Shown here: positions 55,601 through 64,000 of the stretch, piece by piece
Layout of the letters: each line of letters opens with the position of its first letter
Position numbering within the stretch: position 1 is the stretch's first letter
Assembly (NCBI RefSeq): GCF_032854445.1
Contig: NC_088301.1
Coordinates: forward strand, 14,132,281-14,196,280
DNA: 64,000 nucleotides
Source: Liolophura sinensis
Taxonomy: Eukaryota > Mollusca > Polyplacophora > Chitonida > Chitonidae
Reading direction: 5' to 3'
Made by a program: the position numbers and the translations under genes
Notes under the pieces: generated by a model
Seen by the model: only the letters and a program-made list of their open reading frames with translations
Database searches by the model: none
Told to the model about the DNA's origin: nothing

Positions 55601-58600
55601 AAACATTAATTTCAGAGTCACAAATTCTGTGTACATTTGGTCTTGATCAAATATTCAATTTATATGCAAATATAGAACTTAACTTTTCATAAACGTTATT
55701 GTCTGTTTTAGTACAACATAAGTACAACATATCATTTACCAGCAAGTTTTACAACAAATGCCCAGGTCCTCTAAAGTACAAAAACTTTTGTACACTTTTA
55801 ATAACCAACGTTACCTTCCAAGGGTCCAGCTTATTCTGTTCTTTCTCCTCTTCCTGGTTTAACCTCTGTTGATTTTCTGGTGTAAATTCACCTGACAACC
55901 CATAACACAAATAAGTCTTAAGTCTGGATAGAACATTCCAAAACAAGCTGAAAGCTGGTTACCTCCCCTTAAATATTACCTTTACACTATGACCCCAAAG
56001 CCATGCTTTCATACAATGTATTAAGAAATCGAAGCATGGCATTAAAGATTGAAGCACAAGTGAAAAAAACTTAACACAAAAACAGCTGAACAGTGCTTCT
56101 TGAAACATGCTGAAATGTAGCAAGAACACAGTAGCTGATGACAATCTAAACTGAAGCAATCGTAGATTATGTCATCACATGATGATGTTAAACGTGTGCT
56201 TTCTAACCAAGGTATCATTCTCACCTTCTGATAACCTCTCCCTCCATTCCTCACATGCTTTGGCAAAGAACTCGTTATTTAGAGCCGTGGAGCTCAGTCT
56301 GAGGGCAAGGAAAGATAGGAACGCTTTAATGCCAAATACAGTACAATGAAACATGACATACATTACTAGGCAAAAAAGAAACACACATCTTTTATACTTA
56401 CCATCCATAAGAACTAGCAAAATAGTTTACCTTTATGTATTAAATAGATGATAGGACATTCAGTGTGGACCAGTTCCAGGTTGAACAACTGATAACCAGT
56501 ATTACGACTTCATAACAAGGGAGACAACCAATCATTACTTTCATCCCAATAATCCAATGGAAAGGTTGTCTTCCCTGATACAATTTAATAAGCTAGACAG
56601 CTGTTTCCAGCATGCATGACTGCCCTTTCATTACTGCGGGACAAACAAACCCATGTGGCTATTTTAAACTATTGTAACCCTCAATAGTTCGAATTGAATT
56701 CAGCAAATTTTGTTCATTTTATACGTCTTTGTGAAATCTGAGACTTTAGTGGGGCTTGATCAAGTCAAAATCTTTCAGATAAAAAAAATTAGAGGTCGGT
56801 CACTGGGATGTTGCCAAAATCTGTACAGTTCAGTTTATCACACGCGTACTGATACACTACTCAAAGCAGCTATCTGGCTTTTCCATGAATCTTTAATCCA
56901 ACTGTTTATTCTATCATAGTAACACGTCAAAACTGTTTATTCAAGCAAAAAAAGGACAACGTTATATGATAGAATTTGACAAATCACATCATACTCATAT
57001 TAATTTTGCACAAATCAAATTTTATGAATTTTATGAAGTTAAGACTTGTGTTCGCGTGTTTAGGTCCACTCACCTTGAAGAGCCATCACTCCCCACCAGT
57101 CTGTCACACTCTGGCAGGAGCTGGAGTAACTTGTACTGATAATAAGCCGGTAAATCTGCAAACGTCTGCTTGTTAATTAGCTCCTGTAGAAACACAACAC
57201 AACAATGGCTTGTATCACTTCAAAGTACATTAATCTAATCACGCAGACTGAAATTTTATTCATTTGAGAGCCCGGTTTTCTCCCACCATAATGCTGGCTG
57301 CCATCAGACAAGGGATTGTTCTTAAGAACAATGTAAAACACCAATTAAATAAATGAAGAACAATTTTTAATTGTTGTTTAATGTTATACTGAAGAATTTT
57401 TCTACATATTTGATGACAGTCAGTATTAAAGGTAGAGGAAAATGGAGAACCAGGGGTAAACCACTGACCTTTGGCAAGGCACTGACAAACTTTTCCACAT
57501 GAAGTACAGATTATGCACACCATATTTGTGGAACACAAATGGTCTTCAACACACATTAAGCAGAGTGGAATTATCTAATACTTAACTTCAGATGTAAAAA
57601 TATACAAATGTCAACAGAAAAACACCCATTAACATACTGTGATTCACTCCAATCTGCAATTTTCTGTAAGATTTTTGGTCTCAGAAACAAAATCATCAGA
57701 GCTATTACATGTCAAAATTTGGGTTAAACAAATCACCATTTTTCTTTTCCTACATGATATCTTACCCTTAAGTTTGTGTTGACCAGAATGGAGTCTGGAG
57801 TTTCCAGGTCAATACAGCCCTCTTTGGTTTGTTCAATCTGAGCTGCAGCACTCAGCTTTCTGTGAGTCCTTTTCCTTGGCTTCAAAAACAACAGCACAAT
57901 ATATTTACCCTAAATCACACAAAGTAAAAATTGCACTTTTCGAGGCAAATAAATGTTGTAAGGCCATAAAAAATTAATTAAATGTTTCTCAGACACTTTT
58001 TTTTAAATGGGCGGGTGGGTGGAGGTTTTTTAGTTATTTTCCTTTTTTGGTTCTACATTACCGATGCGGCTCCTTCGGAATAAAAGAAGTTCTAAAAAGT
58101 ACTTTATATCCTTGTATCTGTACTGAACAACTCAAACTCCAATGAATATGCCAATCTTTGTATCCATGTGGAGGTAGAACTGAACATGATATGGGGCAGT
58201 CCGAAGGCTGATACAAAGCAGTATGAATGATACAATGTTAAGAAAATAAATGTCACAGAGTATTTCTGGAACTTATTGTCAGAACAGCCTCTGTGTCACT
58301 ATCCCACTTTTTAACCTTTTTGCAGCAATTTTTTGCCTGGCAGAGGCACAAATGTTTTCTCTTTTGTGTGTATGGCATCTCAAGATCAGGCACTGTTCAC
58401 AGCATGGGTACATGTCTGACTTCTTAACCAGGTCTTTGCCAGTAGCACAGAAGTAACACAAAACTATGAAGCCCTTGAAAGTGAAATATGTTATCTTGAG
58501 AGGAGAAATACATCTGACATTTTGCCTTAATGCATTAATGATAGGGGTTTTGAAATGAACCAGTTATATCCTCAGGGAAATCCAAAATCATGCCGACCGA

Positions 58601-61600
58601 TTTTACAATGGAAAACTTGGTGTAGTTGTGATCAGAAACATTAATTTTTTATGGCTTAAAATATTATTTTTGGTGCTGAAACTAAAAATTTCCCAGCTGG
58701 ATAACATACTACCTTCCAAACAAACATCAAAGTCATATTTAACAATATTCATTTGCCTCTAAAAATGTACTTTTTCAGTTGGCCTTTTATGGCAAATACA
58801 GTGAAAAGTGAGAAGGAAGGCTCGATGTACCTTTCCTAAATAGGGGATGACCTTGAGGAACAGGTAAACCCCATGGCCATGGGGCTGCATTCGGTCCACA
58901 GGGCATGAATTTCTTAACCATGACCAAGTGGATCTTTGGTTTCACATTACCCAACTGTCCCTAGATATCTGGAGTAATTGTATCCACAAGTTCTTTGAGT
59001 AAAGGAAGGTGGAATCAGTACCCTATTAGCACTTCCGTTTCTCAGGCGGGACGAATGTAATTCTGTGTATTTTAGAGTGTAAAGTCTTCTTTTTGCAGCC
59101 AGCCTACCATTTTTGGTGTACAGGTACATGCTTGGTATCAAAATGATGGAAATTGTCTAAACTTTGGGCAGGTATGAGTTTTAATGATGAAAATTTCAAA
59201 TTCTAGGCAAGAGGACACAAGGAGACAGGTGGTGACAAGGCTGCAAGTGACGTCCCCTTGATGTTGCCAGGCACCCCTACCAGTTGCCGGCCTAGAAATG
59301 TCCAGATTTTTACAGTCAACCTATGTCAGGATTTTTTGGGCTTCTTTCTCACAGGATGGGCCAAGTATGCACTAAAGTTTATTGGCCACGGAATGTTTGG
59401 GACTGAGCTACAGCACTAAACATTAACATTGTCGCTTATGGAAAATTTATAGGGGTCTGCCAAGTCATAGTACAACAGGAAATAATGCGCATTTACCTCC
59501 CTTGACCATGGGATTATCTCCCCTGGTAAACCTGTGCAGCGATACGTTTTGATTCATCTATCCAAGAAAAGTTTACAAAGACAAAAGACTGCTGGTCTGT
59601 TTTCTCAGTTAAAAAAAAGAAGTTCACATTTTTATGCTCATTTTTTACGATCAATATAGCCAGACAACTTCTACACTCCTAACAGTCCAGCAATTTTTAA
59701 ACAGTATTTGTATAGATGAATAAATAATCGTATAAATAGTTTTCCCACTTACATCAAATTTTTTTCCGATCAAAAAGCAAAACCAAAAATTTATTCCACT
59801 TATGTGTCAAATGTCAAAGTAACACATATGTAAAAATGTGATTTAAAAAAATACCAGTAGCAGAAAAAGAGAATCAGCAATACCTTTCCTCTTGAGAATG
59901 GTATAAACGTGAGCCTTTCCTTCAGCGTAGGCGCAGGCTGTTTACTGAGGCTAGGCTGTAGCACTGGAGCCTGATGGTTTTTTTCTTCCTTTTTCTTCTC
60001 TGGCTGACTAATACTAGACGAGGATGTACCACTCACACCAGATTGCTGACCGTCATTCTGCTCTGCCACTGTCAGCAAAAACAACATGCCAATCAATTAT
60101 ATGTGACATCAAGGTGTCCATGTTGCCTACTTTTATGAGCTCTTCAAAACTGGAGCACCTCTTTGATGGGTTAAATATATGCAACCCTGTGACTGACCAA
60201 CAAACTGAGACTGCATGAGCCCCAAAAGTCAAAAGAAAGCCATATTTTCAGGGACAGAGTACTGTTAAAGTGAGAACTCCAGTCAAGGAAGTCTGTACTA
60301 GAATGAAATAAAAAGATGAAAAGAAGAAAAGAGGAGGAAAACCTATTTAATAAGGTACACAAGAAACTCATCTTATACCTTTCTATGATGGAAAAATATA
60401 CTGGAAATTTAGTACATGAAAGTCAATCATCTATATTGTGGTAAAGAAAAGAACATCCATAAATATTAGAAAATGACTCCAGACATCACTGATACATGGC
60501 CTGCCACTTAGCCTCTGGACAATATCAAGACAGGCCATTACAAATGATTGAGGCATGTGTAAAAAGCAAAGGATTGCTGACAATATATTTAGTTTAAAAC
60601 GAAAGCATCTACAAACATGTTGCAAAATGCATAAATCAAGACTTGATTCCACTTTTATCTTTTTTATGTCAGGAGTTTATTTCTCTATTTTATAATATTT
60701 ACAGGCAAAGATAATTCTCAGATCAGTTAAACTGGACATGAAAGTCCATGGCCTATAGTTCCTACAGCAACAGGTTTAATTAGGCAATGTCTTAATCAAG
60801 CAAAAAAGAAATTACAAGGCTCCAAAGACAGCAAAGCAAACAAAAGCTGTCACTCTAGTGGGAGGTTGAGTGTGAACCTATATTTAGATCTGTGGTGAGT
60901 TAGCCAATGAGCATCCAGAAATATGGTAAATCACATTGTCACAGATAAAAAAAGTTACACAGCGCCCTCTAGTGGACATGTGGCAGTAAACAGACAGCAA
61001 GGTGAATATGGATAAGCACTGAAGGCTATCCAATATATTCAATATTATCTATTGTTCATATATAATTTTTACTCCAAATAAATTAAAAACCAAGCAGCAC
61101 AAACATGTACATGTCATAGAAGACAAGCTTTACTCGAACACGAATCGAAGTCAGAAACCAGAGATGTGTAATGTTCACCCAGAAACAGATATAACAGCTT
61201 GGTACAAAGTACTGTTAGTACTAAAAGCGAAAATGAGATGGCCAAAGTTGTGTTAGTTAGCAGAAATAACAACAACAACAACACTGACCATTACCCTCTG
61301 ACCGATGCAACGACACGACACTTATCCCTGGGAATGAATTCTTACGGCGTTTTTGTCTCTGGGACTGGCGCACTGATCGTCTGGCCTGCATTTCTGCTGG
61401 CGCTCCACTAGCTTGAGGTTGGTGATTGACCATGACTGTCGATGGCTGACCGCTGCTGAGGCTGTTTCGGCGTTCAGGACATTCACCATTCTGCTGGGCA
61501 ACAGATTCCCCTACCTGACCCTCAGCTGGGGGGATTGTCTGGGCATGATCCGGCAACTTAACACACATGACTGAAAATACAGGAATCAACACAGCATAAT

Positions 61601-63888
61601 CTATTGATTTTCATAGTAAAACTACCTTTATTTAACGAAAAGTTGGTATCCATTAACAAAGAAATTTTTCTTCTCCTTCTAGGTACGTCATAATAATACC
61701 AAAGAGCTTACACGAAGGAAACACAGGAGACCAAAACTTCAGCTCAATACATATAGTACTTAATTCATGAATTCGGTTATTCACAGTAATTATGCACATA
61801 GCGCACCCTCCTCAATTTATTATGCTCTACATGTGTGCATAACCTGAGCTCTATACATGTAGTGCTTTTTAAGATACCACCCGTAACATCTTGTTTAACA
61901 TTGATTCTCATACATGAACTCGTGAATTTTGGTTTTTTATGGTAATTGATATGGACACAGTGCACCAATCAATGACCATCCCCCAAGTGGTTAGTGATAT
62001 TGTGGTTCACATGTATGCATAGCCTGAGCTCAACACCTGGAGTACTTTTTAAGATGACACCCATAGCATTTTGTTTAACACTTCTTTCCATGTTATTGAA
62101 TTGGGTGTGACATAAGCTATGTTTGCATTTTGTACAGGAGAGCTAAAATACATAAGTTTGTAAATTACCAAATCCAAAAGATTCCATTTCAAGAAACTTG
62201 TCACAAGTTGAAGATCATATGAACTCACACTTAAACACAGACAAATCTTCTCACTCACCTTTTTCCTTCTTGCGTTCCCTCATGGGTTTCTCGCGGCCGG
62301 TGGGATTGCCATCCAGAGCCTCTGCATCCTCCTCTGCTATGTCTGTCTGATCATCATCCATCTCAAGCAGAGAGGAGCCCTCAGGCCTGTCAGACTGAGC
62401 AAGGGAGATTACCAACACATTAGGCACTAATCTCAGCAAATCTCATATGCTGCTCACGGCGAACCAGCTGGAACCATTTCTAGCTGGAATTATGGACTTA
62501 AAACTTCCCACAGAAATGCAGACTACTGATAGGTGCATTAAGCTAAAGTTGAACCAGCTACTCATTTCTATACTATACAGATAAAGAACTTCAGAATTGA
62601 ATCAAGGAAATACTATAACTGTGCAAGACCTGTCCATGGCAAAGTTACTTATTTTGCCAAATTCTGAGAGATGTAATGATCTCAGAAAAAGTTTCCACCT
62701 TTGTTAAGAACTTAGGATGATATGCTACTGGAAAAATGCATTTTTCAGCAACACAAATACTGTTGTATGACATTTATTTGCATCTTAAATGCACTTTTGG
62801 GGTGAGATTTTAGGTTGTTTATAACAGGAAAGAAAGAGTAAATCTGCATGGAAAACAGATATATAGCCGACTCTCAACACGGACACCTTTATTAAGCGAC
62901 ATCTTTTCAAAACCGACAACATTCAGTGGTCCATTTTCTGCTCCATTTGATAATAATGTTAATAGCCTTCATTAACCGACTCTTGTCTATTCTGAACACC
63001 GACAGTGGTTTGTAGTACAAATATTCTCAGTGAGTGTTAATCTGTCTTGTCTAATCCAACACAGCGTGTAGTACAAAGTCTGAGTTTAGCTTCAACTTGC
63101 CTGCTCACCAGGTGATTGAAGGTCAGGGAATTCACATCTGCTTATGGTCTCTGCGGAGACAGAGCCTGACAATGAGTAGCTCAGTGACTCAATAAAAATG
63201 CCTCAAACACTAACTGGCGTAACAATTTCCCCTGCTATTGCCCTGACAACATCCGACCATGGCCAGTAGACCAGCGAAGCGTCACCGAGTGGAAATGAAC
63301 TTGAGTGATAAAGTTCAGCTTATCAAAGCTTACGAAACATTACGAAAGAAGGGTTATTCTAAAGTCTTAGCAAATTTATGAATGCTGAGGAATTTTTCTG
63401 CAGCAAAAGACCAGCGATTGTTGGATCAAATCCAAATCATAACCTCCATCACCGCAGAGATGATAGTCCACCAGCGCATAAAGAAGCAATCTACCCTGGA
63501 TCGATTATGCGCATGCACTAAAGTAAAGTTTAGATCAACTTCTTTCCATATTCGCTATACATCACTGTACTTTACCAAGTTTGATTAAACGTATGTACTA
63601 CACACATGTTGTTGTTGTTGTAGGCTACATGCCCATGTTTAATGCACCGACATTTTTATTCGGTCCCGAGTACAGTAGGTTAACAGAGAGTCTACTGTAC
63701 ATGGCCAATAATAATGATTTCAACAAATCAGATACAATAGGACTTCCGGCCACAGAAATGAATCTCTTCATGAACTTACCATGAGCCCATATACTCCTAG
63801 GCGACCTGCCACCTTGTAGAAAATGCTGTCCTTCCCTCGCGAGTACACGTGTAGACATGAGTTCAGGCTGGCTGAGGGTGCATTGCCA
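52571..63888 (-). CDS. ASXL: ASXL / Additional sex combs-like, 5'-partial (10 exons seen)
   Basis: ASXL is the cofactor that activates the BAP1/Calypso deubiquitinase on H2A-K119ub (PR-DUB, Polycomb group). Exons: 63888-63780, 62394-62259, 61570-61295, 60068-59884, 57879-57766, 57183-57074, 56298-56225, 55891-55815, 55549-55518, 54842-52571, all phase-consistent, about 1127 residues to the TGA. Domains in order: second half of the HARE-HTH ([13 protein letters not shown]), acidic and basic linkers, DEUBAD from [14 protein letters not shown] through [12 protein letters not shown] and [11 protein letters not shown] to EPAWGK, then a 757-codon terminal exon of Ser/Thr/Pro/Gln-rich sequence with three TLAQI-K/R-AQT motifs, ending in the C-terminal PHD ([20 protein letters not shown]). 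This order is diagnostic of the family. The 32-nt exon at 55549 is unusually short. The start and the first HARE exon are beyond the right edge. Introns hold a Tigger remnant and SINE scraps. Confidence 0.96.
54095..54440 (-). other. ASXL: Triplicated TLAQIKAQT motif in ASXL
   Basis: Three copies of a TLAQI-K/R-AQT-x-A motif (about 54373-54440, 54155-54215 and 54097-54150) separated by Ala/Pro/Gln-rich linkers. Human ASXL1 has one related RTLADIKARA. Confidence 0.85.
55205..55292 (-). mobile_element. SINE family A, 3' fragment
   Basis: TTTATTTGTTTGGTG, GCCGTACTGAAGAATATTTC and ATGATGGGAGGAAACC. ASXL intron. Confidence 0.7.
55518..57879 (-). other. ASXL: ASXL DEUBAD (ASXH) domain exons
   Basis: Five small exons (114, 110, 74, 77 and 32 nt) encode the BAP1-binding DEUBAD. 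The ALNNEFF segment, at the family's NEF motif, is intact, as are [27 protein letters not shown] and [13 protein letters not shown]. Confidence 0.94.
57262..57350 (+). mobile_element. SINE family A, 3' fragment
   Basis: CCCGGTTTTCTCCCACCAT, AATGCTGGCTGCCATC and AAACACCAATTAAATAAATG. ASXL intron, opposite to the gene. Confidence 0.65.
61745..62110 (+). repeat. Degenerate tandem repeat, about 140-170 bp, 2-3 copies
   Basis: Two good copies share ATGTGTGCATAACCTGAGCT / ATGTATGCATAGCCTGAGCT and CTTTTTAAGAT-A/G-CCACCC-type runs. A further partial copy is at 61745. A dispersed relative lies at 49052-49115 (GTACTTTTTAAGATACCACC). ASXL intron. Confidence 0.65.
62863..63700 (+). mobile_element. Internally deleted Tigger/pogo-like DNA transposon
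   Basis: The left end (TAGCCGACTCTCAACACGG, ACACC) and the inverted right end (GAGAGTCTACTG) carry the GACTCTC-type ends of this family. The interior shows repeated ACCGAC/AACACCGAC words typical of Tigger 5' regions, then fused remnants of a transposase (63259-63525). It lies in the ASXL intron between the HARE exon and the next exon. Confidence 0.75.
63259..63525 (+). pseudogene. Tigger-like transposase remnant (start fused to end)
   Basis: An ATG opens 40 codons of a CENP-B/pogo-type N-terminal helix-turn-helix ([18 protein letters not shown]). One TGA (63379-63381) follows. The same frame then continues with what looks like the transposase C-terminus ([27 protein letters not shown]). The catalytic DDE core is gone. 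This is a typical deletion derivative that would be mobilised by a full-length relative elsewhere. Confidence 0.7.
63780..63888 (-). other. ASXL: ASXL HARE-HTH second-half exon
   Basis: Minus-strand exon between TTGTAG and GTAAGT. It encodes [18 protein letters not shown] and, after three residues, [14 protein letters not shown]. This matches the vertebrate pattern SPLACLNAMLH ... LFYKLPGRISLF and is the 5'-most ASXL exon I can find. Confidence 0.93.
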
Positions 63889-64000
63889 CTACAACATAGA
63901 AACATGCAAGTAGATGCAAGGACAGGCGGCTGTCAAATGTCTGACCCTACCGAATCAATGCCTTTTTAACAACTCTTTACATAGTTTGATTGTCAGTGAT

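Overview
The window is animal nuclear DNA. Its genes are split into small exons with consensus GT-AG introns, and the introns are full of short interspersed repeats. The gene set (HEATR1, POLE4, an SLC25 carrier, CCDC152, ASXL) is metazoan. The dominant repeat is a tRNA-headed SINE with a long conserved body and a (AAAT)n tail, a type I associate with molluscs and other lophotrochozoans. A mollusc-like host is an inference, and I cannot name the species.

Layout: (1) 1-30.3 kb, + strand: the 3' 28 coding exons of HEATR1/UTP10, a HEAT-repeat scaffold of the small-subunit processome; its 5' end lies outside the window. (2) 31.8-34.1 kb, - strand: complete three-exon POLE4, a histone-fold subunit of DNA polymerase epsilon, convergent with HEATR1. 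(3) 34.7-42.9 kb, + strand: complete eight-exon mitochondrial carrier (SLC25), divergent from POLE4 across about 560 bp that probably holds a shared promoter region. (4) 44.9-50.1 kb, - strand: complete eight-exon coiled-coil gene that I identify as CCDC152. (5) 52.6-63.9 kb, - strand: ASXL (Additional sex combs-like), from the second half of the HARE-HTH through the DEUBAD to the C-terminal PHD finger; its 5' end lies beyond the right edge. All exon junctions below were read by hand and keep frame from exon to exon.

The genes form no operon. They are a mixed housekeeping and chromatin neighbourhood (ribosome biogenesis, replication, mitochondrial transport, Polycomb/BAP1 deubiquitination).

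The most unusual structure is in HEATR1. Three separate introns begin with a minisatellite whose repeat unit is a copy of the exon end plus the 5' splice donor: 40 bp x about 26, 35 bp x about 27, and 31 bp x about 22. Each array therefore multiplies a splice donor roughly 20-27 times. Other mobile DNA includes a SINE family with perfect target-site duplications, a 931-bp element with about 147-bp inverted arms, three small foldback elements, an internally deleted Tigger/pogo transposon in an ASXL intron, and an orphan THAP-domain fragment in a carrier intron.
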